Shown: piece by piece, positions 38,896 to 51,396 of the stretch
Layout of the letters: the number at the start of each line of letters is the position of its first letter
Numbering within the stretch: the first letter of the stretch is position 1
Assembly (NCBI GenBank): GCA_021464245.1
Contig: JADCRB010000111.1
Coordinates: 248,001 to 312,000, forward strand
Source of the DNA: Carallia brachiata
Taxonomy: Eukaryota; Streptophyta; Magnoliopsida; Malpighiales; Rhizophoraceae
Reading direction: 5' to 3'
DNA: 64,000 nucleotides
Notes under the pieces: generated by a model
Told to the model about the DNA's origin: nothing
The model's database searches: none
What the model saw: only the letters and a program-made list of their open reading frames with translations
Made by a program: the position numbers and the translations under genes

Positions 38896-39186
38896 TTTAG
38901 TATTAGGGCAAAAACTTCAAACCAAACACGTTCTTGTTCCTAAAGTACACACAAAAGCTTCTAAACCGTATTCCCACGTTGAAATCTAAACTCGTTGTTT
39001 CCCATAATAGCTTAAAACAACCATAGAATTCACAAAAACCCATAAAATTAGATTCTATCCAGTGTTGCCGCCTACATTTTTTTCCAGTTTAAAGTTCGTT
39101 CTTTATCTTTCTCCCGCATTTCAAAATTTGAGGGCAATTTTTTTTTAAATAAGGGAGAATGATGCAGAACAAAGACAGAAGATTCC

Positions 39187-39805
39187 TTTTATTCATAAGT
39201 TTATTAATATCTTATATTTATAATTATATTTTATATTTTTATTAAATAAAATATTTTATTATTTAAAATAAAATTAATATATAAAAATATTATTAACTTT
39301 ATCTAAAATAACAAATTTATCACACAATAATTTTATATGAATAAAACCTGTTAGTTTCGATGACATGATAATAATATAAATTAATACTACATTATCGAAA
39401 CAAATAAATTTTTTTCAAAAAATTTCAAAGTGTGTTAAATTTATTATTTTAAATAAAAATAATAATAATTTATATATTAACCCTTTAACATACTATTTAA
39501 CATTATTATCCTAATTAAAGTTATTTTTATTTAAAATTTTATTCTTAGAGTCAGTCAATTCAATTTAGTTCTATAAATAAATTTCAATATTAACTTTATT
39601 ATTTAGACATTACTTATGAAAATTGATAATTTTGATATCAAATTTTGTAAACAAATATGATTTTTGTTTGCCGAAGGTAAATTCCTACATGTTTTTACAG
39701 ATAAATTCCTGTAGTTTTTTTTTTTTTTTTTAGGTGAATTCCCATTATTTTTTTATTTTTCAGGTAAATTCCTAAATTATAAATTATTCGTGTTCTATAT
39801 CAATA
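39187..39805 (+). repeat. Tandem repeat, copy 2 (with about 210-bp insertion)
   Basis: Second copy of the 38490-38895 repeat, about 700 bp away, with an extra segment near 39280-39490. It ends just beyond the 3' end of the RF1 gene and may overlap its 3' UTR. The two copies could be terminal repeats of a small retroelement, but no tRNA primer site was found. Confidence 0.55.
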
Positions 39806-39910
39806 CATAAATAAAATAATCCACAGCGCCGAGGCACTGATTGGACTAAACCCAACAAGGGACGCCAAGGAGTTTTGGGAGAGGTTCCATCAAAGGGTTC
39901 ATCTATATGT

Positions 39911-42900
39911 TTATTCGAGAGAACCGAATGATGCAATTGCATCCATTTCCTGCCGCAGAAGCAGAGCATCAATGAAAACATCCAGGTTCTCTCCCTGCAT
40001 CAAGTCATCTATCCCATGATGAGTGATGCCAGCCCGGTGATCAGTTACACGGCCTTGAGGAAAGTTGTACGTTCGAATACGTTCAGATCTGTCTCCGCTA
40101 CCAATCTGTCCACAAGGACAAAATCCTTGAATAACTAGATAAACAACGATAACATTTGAATCAACATATTTGTAACATACTAGTTACCTGATCTGATCGA
40201 AGTTTTGACCGAGTCATCTGCATTCTTGACCTTTCAATTTCGTACAGCCTCGCACAGAGCACCTTCAACGCTTTTGCTTTGTTCTAAAAAGGGCCAGAAA
40301 TGAAATTTATGCAAGAAAATTAATCACAGAACTTTCATGTGATCAGGGCATATAACTCATGTTTGAAATACAACGACAGAAGCAAACTACATTATACTTT
40401 CCCACAACAGAAAATTAAGACGATTGTGTAAAATATTTCTCATGTCTCTTACAGAACTAAATCTTAAACAGTGTACACATCAAGCCATAACTGGGATGGT
40501 AGGTTGTTGTGTTTAATGACACTCTCTTCTCATCCACTGGACAATCATTTAATATTACAATTGACTAGCGGATGCTCTTTGAAACCACGGAGAAGACTTG
40601 TAATGCATCAACAAGCTTGTGTATTTAAAGTCCACAATTTGTAACGCGCTGGCAAATTCTTGTCCATGCCATAACATGCTTAGAATATGTAACTTAAAAT
40701 AAATTAGCATAGTACCATATGCTGTGACCGCTCGTCTTGTATGGCCACTGTTATCCCAGTTGGAAGATGAGTTATTCTAACAGCGCTATTTGTGGTATTT
40801 GCATGCTGACCACCTGAACCACCAGATCTATAAGTGTCTATTCTCAAATCTTCATTCCTCAAATGAACATCCACCTGGAAGCAAGAGATAATACCTCTAC
40901 TTAAGATAGTAAATAAAGAGCATCATCAGCCAAAATATTTTGAATAGGAGGCACATATGTCCAGTGGAAGTAAAATTTCCTATAAATGTTTAGACACAGA
41001 ACATAATTTTCCATTAATTAGATCTAAAAACCTTGCAATAGTGAATCAAAGAGCCTCATTTACAGAGATAAACACCTCGTCAGCTTGAGGAAGGATAGCT
41101 ACAGAAACTGCACTAGTGTGAACACGTCCAGACTTCTCTGTTACAGGAACTCGCTGATAATAATTGAAAAAAAAAGAAACAAACAAACAAACTCCGTTAT
41201 TTTATGCCAGGAAACCTTTCAATCATCTTTATTAGGCAATAAGAAATTAGTCTTGAAGACAAGCAGAAAAAAACCTGAACTCTGTGGATTCCACTCTCAA
41301 ATTTAAGTTTGCCAAAAACACTAGCCCCTGAAATCGCTGCACTGGCTTCCTGACAAAGAAATCAAGTTGTTAGAGATTTGTAAGGCAGCCTCAAAGTGAA
41401 CTCAACATACATCCAAGACTCGAAGAGTAATTTGATACCAGCCATGAATAAATAAAGAATGCCGAACCAAGACAGAGCATATAGGCATTTGAACACAAGA
41501 CACTCAACTCAAGAAGGAAGCACACCTTATAACCTCTCAAATCAGACTCAGTTACATCAACCACCTCAAATTTCCAGCCCTTCTTTAGTGAGTATCTCTC
41601 ATACCTGTTGCAATGAACCTGACATCAGCATTCTGTAAAGAAAAATTTACAAAGAATTCAAAAAAAGTGATGCTGTGACCAATATTCCATCAACTTACAT
41701 TTTGAATATATCCATTGCAAACAAAGATGCCTCTTCCCCTCCAGTCCCTGGTTAAAACATCTCAAATTAAGGAGAGGTATCCAAGTGTTAGAGGGGAAAA
41801 ATACCTTAATCCCCCAAGGTATATTGACCACAAAAAATGGCCATAGAATGAATGTTTCACTCCTGACGCTCCAAAGTACTACCTGCTCTCACCTCCAGAA
41901 TGCAGTCCCTCTCATCGGCGTCATCCTTGGGAAGTAAGGACATCAGAAGCAAATGCCGAAGTCTTTTCTCTTCTTCTGCGGCCTGACTCAATTCATCAGT
42001 CGCCACATCAAGCATTTCTTTGTCTTGTGAACATTCAACGATCAGTGACTTCAAACCATCAATCTCCTGCATATGGACAGAAGAATAATTATCCAGACAC
42101 CCTTTCCGTGATAGAGAGAGAAATGCCAGAAGTGCATGGGAAACTCTCGCAATCACCACAAAATGCAAGATATGAAACAATTTGCAATGGCCTTAGAGAC
42201 TATCAGATTTTGGAATGTTCTACAACTCAATAGGATAAGCTCAAAGGTCAGCAACTAAAGTAACGAAAATATGCAACTGAATACACAACATTAATTGCAG
42301 CACTTAAACATGTAGAACCTAGCATCTCCTTAAGCACAAATTTCAAAAATTCCCAGCAACATTTTTTAAACATGAAAACTTATTGACAGCAGAACTGCTA
42401 CAATCGAAAAGCAAGTAAAATGTAAATGTCCAGTACCAAAGCATGGGGTATCCAAAGAAAGCCGTCGCAGAAAATTACCTTTTGCTTGGACCTCAGCTCG
42501 TTTATAAGGTCCATCGAACCCCTCAGTTTCCGAAGCTCTTTGTTAGCTTTTGCATATTCATCTGGTGAGGCTTCTGGCTGTCTTTAATCAACACCCGAAC
42601 CGTGCAAAGAACAGAACCCTTTTTTAGAACTCTATAATAAAAAACAAACAATGCCATACCAAAAAAGAAAAAAAAAAAGTACAGCAACTGCCAGAGATTC
42701 CAAAACTACCCGGTTTATGAAATTCTCAAGACAAGTATTTCTATGTTCAATCGCCGATAACCTTTGTTCCATTATCCTAACAAGTTCCGGGGAAAGTTGT
42801 GATTGCAATTCTGCCATTAACCACGAAAACAAGATGACAAAAGCAATTATTAACCAAATTTAAAATTATTTTTGAAACACGAAATCAATTGACAATGGCA

Positions 42901-43257
42901 TGCGCCGATCTAGGGTTTTTCAGCAATTAAGTAACTGCATTCTACTATGACTTCTATCATTAAAAAAAATTACAAAAAAATAAAAAGAAAACTCAAGAAA
43001 AACATAGAAGATGTAAAAGAAAAACGGCGAAGAGAGGAAAAGAGGAAGGGAAAAGAAATCGCACCGGTCGAATAAGAGCGAGAAACGGGGAGAGAAGCAC
43101 GGGCGGCCGTAGCGGAGGCGGAAGTCTGGGATTGGAGAAAGGATGCCGGAGGTCGAGGATTTCTGTCGCGCGAAATCGCAGAAGCGGATCGGAGCTGCAG
43201 TTTTATAGCTCCGACGGCGGCGTGAAGGCTCCGCCTGAAACCGCCGCCTATTCTCAT
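39911..43257 (-). CDS. Organellar peptide chain release factor 1 (class I, RF1)
   Basis: Recognises UAA/UAG stop codons on organellar ribosomes and triggers peptidyl-tRNA hydrolysis. Eleven exons, all GT-AG and in phase: 43257-43065, 42810-42710, 42577-42479, 42066-41883, 41747-41699, 41604-41526, 41349-41275, 41153-41076, 40874-40716, 40283-40188, 40105-39911; 435 residues. The first 60 or so residues are rich in Arg, Ser and Ala with almost no acids, a targeting peptide, most likely mitochondrial. Then come the coiled N-terminal and PCRF regions, the RF1-type stop-codon motif PVT (about residues 263-265) and the catalytic GGQ (about 307-309) in [18 protein letters not shown]. The PxT motif separates it from RF2 (SPF). 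No damage. Parts of exons 9, 8 and 7 reappear as a pseudogene at 48893-49500. Confidence 0.95.
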
Positions 43258-44055
43258 TGCTGTTTTTTGGAGTCTTCCTTCTGCCTGTTTTTGCCCTTAC
43301 CTTTGCCCATGAGTTATTACTGTATGATTTGCGGCAAGTTTCTCATGGAAGAAAAAAAAAAAGGAAAAAGAAAAAAAAGTGTGCAATCAAAAAGAATTAT
43401 GTATCAAAGAAATGAAATTTAAATTTCAAATTTCATATAAAAAATTATTCAAGGTGGTGGTTTAATAATAAATTAACATATTTTCACACTATAAGTATCG
43501 AATTTGAATCTCCAAACATGTGTTCCCTCCCAATTGAGAGATACTGAGAACCCTTTTAGGTATAATCAGTAATCCGCAGTTGGGCCCAATTTCGTCCACC
43601 GAGATTTCAGTAACAGAATCATGCTCGACCCTATTAGTACTCGAGAGGTGAGTCGGCCTATTTAGAATTGTTGAACAGGAATTAAACAAACGGGAGTTAT
43701 TCCGATCCCGACCAAAAAATTCGATAACTGGCATGTCTAATATGATTTTTTTTAATAAAAAAAAAATTCCATATAAAAAAAAAGCCATCTACATCTTAAA
43801 AAATAAGGTCTCAATTTAAATTTTGTATATAAAAAAAATAAATATTGTACTTTCTTAATAATTTTTTTAACTCGAATTAGATTAATCAAAATTAATATAA
43901 TTTTTGAATATCAAAATTTAGCAAAAAAAAATAACAAAGGTCTATAACTTATATAATAAAAACCACCTTCAATTTTGATTTTTGATACATTATAATTTAA
44001 CTCTAAATTTTACTAGTCATTATTCTTATCTTTTTATAAATGAATAATATATAAA
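43258..44055. other. RF1 upstream region and spacer, with dispersed repeat at 43486-43740
   Basis: Contains the promoter side of RF1, then a block (43486-43740) matching the reverse complement of 13826-14095. No gene. Confidence 0.45.
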
Positions 44056-45963
44056 TCTATCTATTTAATTAGTATAAAGAGGAAGCTTAGAGAAAGCTTC
44101 CCCTTAATTTATGCTGTCATGTGACAAATAATTCAAATTTCTTATTTTACTTTTTTATTATTTCTTATTTTTTGTACACAATTATCATTTACAAATAATT
44201 TTGAATGTCCTCAATAAGTACCCTTTAACATTTTAACCGTTTATATTTTTTTTAATTTTTGCACAATTACTCCCATGAATGTTATAATTTCGAAATTAAT
44301 TATCCCTTTATTCTTATGAATGTTGCAATTTTGAAATTAATTCTCCCTTCCGCTTCCTTCATTCATTTTGAATTTAATGTCTGTCACACGACAATTTGTC
44401 TTCATTTTTTCCTTTCAATTTTATTCTGAATTTATTCTAATTAAATAGATGTAATAAATTGTTGGCCATTAATGTTAATATAGTGGTTAAGGAAAAGAAC
44501 GGTTAAGGAAAGCATCATAATTAGATTTTATTGTAGAATTAATGGTTTGGTTTGAATTATATTCTAAAACTATATGATTGTTTTTCAAGTCTTCATGTTA
44601 TGTTATAAATTAAATACCGATTAAGCATTATGCTCATGGAAAAGCCGAGAGGGTTTATGTAAATGTTGATGGGCATCAATGAAGGCAATGACAAATTTTC
44701 CCTTTCAAGTGCAGCTAATGCAAGTCTAATTTTATTGTACAATCTGTTTCTCAATCCCTCTCTCTCTTGTCATTTTTAGGGTTGTCAAATGTTAGTGATT
44801 AAAGGTTAACTTTCTTACATGATTTTGTAGGTTTGAGCTATCATCACATACAAAGGCCAAGAAGTAACAGTAGGAGGATTCAATCGAATGAAGAAAGATA
44901 AGGCTTCAGTGAAGTTTTCTCTTTGACGGTTAGTTTGATTTTGTTTCGAATTTAATTCCATGAATTTAAAGATTCTTAGGTAAATATGGTCCACTACATA
45001 TTTATGGACCTAAATGCAAATGTTGAATTTTTTTTTTACATCATTTAAATTCATTTTGTTCAATTTTTACCACTTTTTTTAATAGATTTTTATATTTTTT
45101 TATCATGTTTATTCCAAACTTTACTTAAATCTCAATAAGCCAAGTCCTAATTTACATTTTCTCTTGCAGTTTGAATGCATTCTTTTGATGTCTGTTGTGA
45201 ACAAATTGCTAACAATTTTAGGTAAGACCTAAAATCTACTTTGGAGGATGACTTGGATAATGTTTTTGACATCACTGACCTACCGGATAGAAATTGAGAT
45301 AAAAAGCATATTCTTTTGGTTATTCAAGGTTTCCTATTTACTTTGAAAAAAAAAAATTGTTGGTATTCACATCTTCTATGTTTCATGTAACATGTTGCAG
45401 ATCAAAAGGTTAAAAGAAAAGTTTAGACTAATACACGATCATATTTATTTACATCAAGTAAAGACAGATGTTAGTAGTAGTTATCAATAAACTCATTTTA
45501 CGTAAATCAGTACAAAAATATAAATCAAATATGAAAAAAAAAATCACTAAAAAAATTATTAAAGCCTCGAAAATTGTGGGTCCATATGGCACAACCACAC
45601 ATTTTCCTTTTAATTTTTTAATTTTAAAAAAATATTTTAAATTACAATATAATATAAATATAATATTAAACACAATAATATTATTGGAGATGAAACTGAA
45701 AATTTGGACTGTTCAACAGTCAATGATAACAGTAATTAAATAATTTTCTTCGAATAATTTTACTAATTTTAATTTAATATGAAATAAATATATTGTAAAA
45801 TTTTAACTGTTTAACGATTATAATTGAGAGTTAATAATTACAGTTTATGATTTTTTAAATTATATTAATTTTTTAAAATTTATTTAATATTATATCTAAT
45901 TAAATTTATATTAATATTTTTTAATAAATATTTACAACCGCCGCAACGCAGGTCAAATTCTAG
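44056..45963 (+). mobile_element. Non-autonomous Helitron-like element
   Basis: Starts with TC (TCTATCTATTTAATTAG) followed by a GGAAGCTT...AAGCTTCC inverted pair, and ends ...CCGCCGCAACGCAGG then TCAAATTCTAG, i.e. a GC-rich, once-palindromic block about 12 bp before a terminal CTAG. It sits exactly between an A (44055) and a T (45964), the Helitron target. There are no terminal inverted repeats or target duplication, and no Rep/helicase frame. About 1.9 kb. Confidence 0.6.
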
Positions 45964-46185
45964 TTATATTATAAATCTGAATGAAATAACAACATTTCTC
46001 GACCCCTAAACTTTTACAATCAAAACAAAATAGGCTAACTTAATATTCTTTTTGCGTAACAGTGATTAATTTATCCAACTTCTCTCTCTCTTTTTTTAAA
46101 ATAAAATCAATATGGACTATATTCTTTTATTAGAGAAGACAACATTACTATGTACCATATTCATAAGAAAATGTACTCCGTTCTC

Positions 46186-46440
46186 ACTATGTTTGGGTAT
46201 TTTTTATGAGAAAAGAAAAAAAAATTTAAAATTTTTTACTTATTTTCTTTTCTATTCATTTTCTATCAATTTAAATAATTACCCTTTACCTTTTCTCTCA
46301 CAAATTACTACTTATTTTCTTTTTCATAATTTTTTAATCATTACTTTTTATCAATTATAACATTATCATTACTGTATTATTTTTTATTCATTTTTTTTTA
46401 TTCACTTTCTATTCAATTTACTACTATCCAATCACATGCT
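46186..46440 (+). mobile_element. MITE, family M1, copy 3, inserted in duplication copy A
   Basis: Matches 13490-13735 along its length. The corresponding place in copy B (about 51240-51262) lacks it, while flanking sequence on both sides aligns, so B shows the empty site. Confidence 0.7.
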
Positions 46441-46535
46441 TAAATTTGTGCTATCAGTATTCTTATCTTATCAGTTTCCGATTATAAGACACAAGCAAAG
46501 CAACGATCAAAAGGGGAAAAAAAAATTTAAGAGAG

Positions 46536-47802
46536 ATGAGGCGCGAGGAGGCATTGGTCTTGCTAGGCTTCTCCCCAAGTTCCAGACCCACCCAACATGG
46601 GGTGTACTTTCCTCCATTGCCAATTCCCCATCCCCACCCCCCACCACCACAGAGAAAAATGTAAAAGATAAATTGAAAGCTTCCCTGTAAATCTACCCTC
46701 AATTGAACCCGATCCAGCATCCCTCTAGGGTGATGTTCATGATCAACTGTATTGGTAGCCCCAGCTTTCTGTGGTTCAAACCTTTTGGGGGGATTTACAT
46801 TTTTTTTCTTCCTTTTATCTGGAAAGTTTTAATTTTTCTAGAGCAAATTTTAATTATGTTGTATATTCAGTGACTTAAAGATTGGAACTTTGGGAATTAT
46901 TGACAGTGAATTTTTTTTGATTAGACTGTTTCTGATTTCAGTTCATTCAAAGATGCCTTTGCTTTTTTGATTTGTCTCCTTTGGCAATCTAAAGAACTTT
47001 TCTTTTTTTCCCCTACTTTTGATGCTTGTTTTACTTTACAATCAAATGGGCTTGGTAGGTTGAAGCTGCTTACGGTTTTAGGGTATGGGCGTGCCACCCT
47101 AACTTTTTTCCCATTGATGAAAAGGCTGAAGTCGAGTCCCGGATGACGAAGGTAATGTTCAAGTCTTCTCTTTGTGTTCTTCTAAAAAATTCTGTGCATT
47201 CTTTGTTGGGTTTTACTTATAGGTCACCTTTTTTCCCTCTCTTTTTTCTGTTACTTAGAATCGCTAGGAATTTTTGTTTGATCTTTGACCGAAGTTAACT
47301 CATATCATAATATAGCCATTTTGCATCTTTGCTTTCTTATGTTGGTTGCACCTCTATTTGAAATTGATGTCAACTGCAGTTTCAATGGAGATTTTGTGGA
47401 ATTAATTATTGTTAATATTAATCTTTTGTGTGCTTTATTGGTAAGAGCGCGCTGTTGTTAGTATCATATACCTCAAATCACCCATACCATGGCCCTTTTT
47501 GGATGGAATGAATCATCATTTATGATATTAGCTTCAGGCGCCTTAAAAACAGAAGAGCCTCATTATAATTAACAACCACCATCATGTCAACAAACTTTTT
47601 GTGCCAATTTCTTGATGTTAATTACATCATCTGTATCCCCTTTTTTTGCTTATTTCCCCAGTAAGCTGTTACATTGACTGTTGTTGCCTTAGATATTATT
47701 CTGTGCAATTACTTTGAAAAACAAAAGTGACTGTTGTATTATCGGGCTGATCTTGCTATCATTGACTGCAGCTTAATGAAGCGTTAGAGTGCCTGCTGCC
47801 GG
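46536..47802 (+). pseudogene. J-domain gene copy A, first three exons only
   Basis: Exons 46536-46601, 47059-47151 and 47772-47802 have the same lengths (66, 93, 31) as copy B and remain open: MRREEALVLLGFSPSSRP, then VEAAYGFRVWACHPNFF, then LNEALECLLPG. The essential J-domain tripeptide HPD has become HPN and several other conserved positions differ (for example the basic run before it). The exon 1 donor is changed to GGG|GTGTAC. The C-terminal exons are missing because the duplication ends upstream of them. Without HPD it could not stimulate an Hsp70, so it is almost certainly a relic, even though no stop has arisen. Confidence 0.75.
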
Positions 47803-48383
47803 GTATATTCCAAAAGCATTAGAAAACATATTAGAAACACTTGCAACTCTGAACACTGGCATGTCTTAAACATAGTTTATTAGATGTCTAATGGGTCTCC
47901 TTTTGCCATCAGTGAGATGACCTTGTTTTGGGGATTTTTTTTTTTTTTGAGTTTTTTTGCTTTCATTTTTGTATTATTTTATGCTGTAACAATGTCTTGT
48001 TTTGGATTTTCCCAGTCACCTATGGTTGTAGATTTGTTGTTTTGGTTTTTAGCCCAGGTTTAGTTATGCATTGAATAATGGTTCTAAGGAAGGGCCATAT
48101 GTTGACAAAGTTGACTGGGGAGCTGCCCTTCGAAAGGATTTCTAGTGTTAAAACATTCTATATTCTATGAGTTGGGTTTGTTTTTTCATTGTTCTTGGTG
48201 AATGTTATTGATATTATTGGGTAGTTGTGTTGTAGCTTACATTACAAAGTAACCCGGCTCTAGATAATTCCATCTCACATACTGAATAAGAATCCCAGTT
48301 TATAGTTTGTGCTCTAAGCCTCTAACATTGCAGCTTAGGGATATGAAGTTGATCCTTTTTGTTAACCCCCGAGTGTTGAAGAG

Positions 48384-48880
48384 ATGGCCCCGCTTCGGTC
48401 CTGGTGACCCTAGATGGGAGCATGGTGTTGCTCAAGATGAAAAAAAGAAGAAGGTTAAGTGCAACTATTGTGGAAAAGTAGTTAGTGGTGGAATTTTCAG
48501 GTTGAAGCAACCTTTAGCTAGAATATCTCGTGAAGTCGCTCATTGCGACAAGGTTCCTGAGGGGGCATGATTCAATATGAGAAAGAATCTGGAAGGTTGT
48601 CGTTCTGGTCGAAAATGAAGGCAATCTGAACATGATGAAACGTCGGTGGTTTATCAATCTAATGATTACGGCGAAATGGAAGAAACCCCCTTGGTATTTA
48701 TAAAGAGAAAGGCAAGAAAGTGATGTGTGAAAAGAACTTCGTCTTAAGATTTGCTCCTCTTAGATCATTAGGCTATGTGGATCCTGGCTGGGAACATTGT
48801 GTTGCGCAGGATGAAAAGAAGAAAAGGGCAGCTGCTATGAAAAAATAGTTAGTGGAGGCATAAACAGATTTAAACATCTT
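48384..48880 (+). pseudogene. BED-finger gene copy A, truncated and decayed
   Basis: Begins MAPLRS like copy B and most relatives, but an 8-base gap in GGTCC(...)TG brings a stop within ten codons. Downstream it still reads CNYCGKVVSGGIFRLKQ, yet has a TGA at GGGGGCATGA, a second TGA where copy B has CGA (a C-to-T change), and a deletion inside the second finger. It stops at the duplication breakpoint before the transposase-like part. No product expected. Confidence 0.85.
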
Positions 48881-48892
48881 ACACTCCCAAGT

Positions 48893-49500
48893 GCATCATT
48901 TGCAACAGTTCTCATGCTGACCACCTGAACCGCTAGATCTATAAGTATCTATTCCCAAATCTTCATTTCTCTAATGAAAATCCACCTGAAAGCAAGAGAA
49001 AAAAACCTCTACTTTAGATAGTGATTGAAGAGCATCAACAGCCTAAATATTTTGAACAGGAGGTCACGTATGTTGAGAGGAAGTAAACTTTTCTATAAAT
49101 GTTTAGACGCCAAACATAATTTTCCATTAATTAGACCTAAAAAGCTTGCAAAATAAATCGTAAAGTCTCATTTACAGAGATAAACACCTCATCAGCTTAA
49201 GGAAGAATAGCAACCAAAATTGCACTAGTGAGAACACGTCAAGACTTCTCTGTTACTGAAACATTAAACTCCGTTATTTTATGCTAGGAAACCTTTCAAT
49301 CATCTTTATTAGAAGCAATATGAAATTAGTTTGAAGATAAGCAGAAGAAAAACCTCTTTGAATTGTACTCTCAAATTTATGTTTGCCAAAAAAGCTAGCC
49401 CCTGAAATTGCTGCACTGGCTTCCTGACAAAGAGCTCAAGAAATTTGAGACTTGTAAGGTAGCCCCAAAGTGAACCCAACATACATCCAAGACCTCAAAA
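48893..49500 (-). pseudogene. RF1 gene fragment (part of exon 9, exons 8 and 7 with introns)
   Basis: Aligns in the same orientation with 40797-41430 of the complete RF1 gene, including intron sequence, so it is a DNA-level duplicate rather than a processed copy. It includes GGTGGTCAGCATGAG-type coding remains of the GGQ region and the exon 8 and 7 cores with base changes and small deletions. It has no start or end exons and is not functional. Confidence 0.88.
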
Positions 49501-49647
49501 GCAAAAGGAATTAAAAATTTATCAAAGAGATCCAATCAAAAGAATTATATATCAAAGAAATGAAATCTGGGTTGCACATTTTATTAAAACAAAATTTAAC
49601 ACTTACAAAATAGACTAACATAATATTGTTTTTGTGTAACAGTCATT

Positions 49648-51165
49648 AAATATTATTTTGGTCAATTGAATTATTTTAGAAAATATTTGAAGCATAGACT
49701 TAATTTTTTTACTTCTAAAATAAAAACAGAGTAATGCCTACAACACTGTAAGAGAGTAATTTGTGCCACAACACACTATCAGTTAGCATGGACTTGACTT
49801 TAACAAAAGATAAACCATTTATATTTGGGAAATGTTTTTGAGAGGGAGGAAAGTTTTCTTTCTCATCTACCAAAATCATTTATCCTAAAATTGGGGGATT
49901 TAAAAGAAGATTTGTTGATTCTCTTATATTTTTATTAAAAGACTATATTACACTTATTATATATTAATCAAAAATTATTTAAATTCTTTAAAATTTTATT
50001 AAATTTTTTAATAAAAAATTGTACAAATATTATAAACTTAATAAACTAAATTTATACAAGTATTTAATATAAAATGTACATATCAAATATTTTTCATATA
50101 ATATATAATCTCTTTTTTAGACGGTAAAATTGAAATTTTTATACATATTATTTTTCTTTCCTCCACTTTTCACTCTTTCTCAAACAAGAAATTTTTAATT
50201 TTTCTTTCTCTCATCACCTCTTTTCAAATACGAGAGAGTATGAAAAATTTTTCTCTCTTTCAACAATCCTTTTCCTCATTCTCATTTCCTCTATTTTCCT
50301 CTCACCCTCTAAAATTTCATCCAAATACAATGTAAGAGATTAATTTTTAGAAACTTATAACTCTTATCACAAGAAGCGTAAGTGTGCTTCATGTAGTTAT
50401 TTTTAATTTTTACCTATGTAATCAAAAAAGAATTTTTTTTTTATAAATTTTATTTTTTTAAATTAACAATTAAAATTTTAAAATAAAATATTTAAGTTCT
50501 TAATTATGGTGTGATTAACTGACAATGAACGTATTTTCTAAGAAAAAATCCGTCTGACCGCGACAAACAAGGATTACAGGCTCACCGGCACCGAACCCAT
50601 TTGCTTTCGGCAGTAGGATCCATTCCAGACCGCCCTCACCAAGATAAGGCCAAATGGTCCGATTATTAAATCACCGGCTGCAGGGGCAGCGATCCCAGGA
50701 ACGCAAACAACTTTCCACTCCAGTACAATAACAACAATTGACAAATATACAAAATTTAGTGAAGTTTTCATTCATAGTGAATAGTCTGAATTATTGTCCA
50801 ATTATTCGGTAAAATTATAAGTAAGTTTAAATCTACACTTTTATAAAACAAGATTGGTGACTTTTGCTAGTTTTTATGTAGTCCTTCCTAATTTTTGTGA
50901 GATTTATTCTTTTATGAATTAAAAATTTTGGTATTTGCGCAATGCAAGTAAGACAATATTTTATAATAAAATTATAGTTTGTCACTTTACTTTTTTTATT
51001 TTAAAAACTCAAAAAAAAGCATAAAAATATTTAATGATACCCATTGGTGTTAGTGACAACCAATAACAAGGAATTATTTTGTAGGATATCTTTTAGGGTT
51101 TTATTTCATTGGAAAATTGTATTGTAATTCTTAAAATATGCATTATACTCTTTTAGAAGATATAC
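49648..51165. other. Segment present only in duplication copy B; no gene seen
   Basis: Falls between blocks that are adjacent in copy A (around 46065). It holds a MITE (49820-50330) and AT-rich sequence. The minus-strand frame at 50574-50771 has no domain. Confidence 0.5.
49820..50330. mobile_element. MITE inside the copy-B-specific segment
   Basis: The left end TATTTGGGAAATGTTTTTGA followed by GAGGGAGGAAA mirrors the right end, whose reverse complement reads TATTTGGATGAAATTTTAGA followed by GGGTGAGAGGAAA. Non-coding, TC/AT-rich interior. Confidence 0.55.
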
Positions 51166-51396
51166 TCTAACTTATCCAACTTATCTATGTTTTTTTTGTC
51201 AAAATCAATAAATGTACTATATTCTTTAGGAAAATGTACTGCATTCGTTTAAACTACGTACTGTATAACAGAATTCTTTCTTATTAATTTCCGATTAAAA
51301 GTGTTCAAATTCTAGCAGAATTTTTCTAGACAAAAAAAAAAAAAAATTAAAGGCAAAACAGGGCAAGCATCAAAAAGGCAAAAAAATTAGAGAGAA

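Larger units (their letters stand above)
40797..48880. repeat. Segmental tandem duplication, left copy (A)
   Basis: Runs from inside exon 9 of the RF1 gene, through its 5' half and upstream spacer, into the front of the J-domain gene and the first part of the nested BED-finger gene. Collinear blocks match copy B (48893-53826) in the same orientation: 40801-41430 with 48911-49500, 43383-43425 with 49530-49566, 46005-46065 with 49595-49645, and 46440-48880 with 51290-53826. Copy A alone holds the M1 MITE at 46186 and the Helitron-like element at 44056. Confidence 0.85.
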
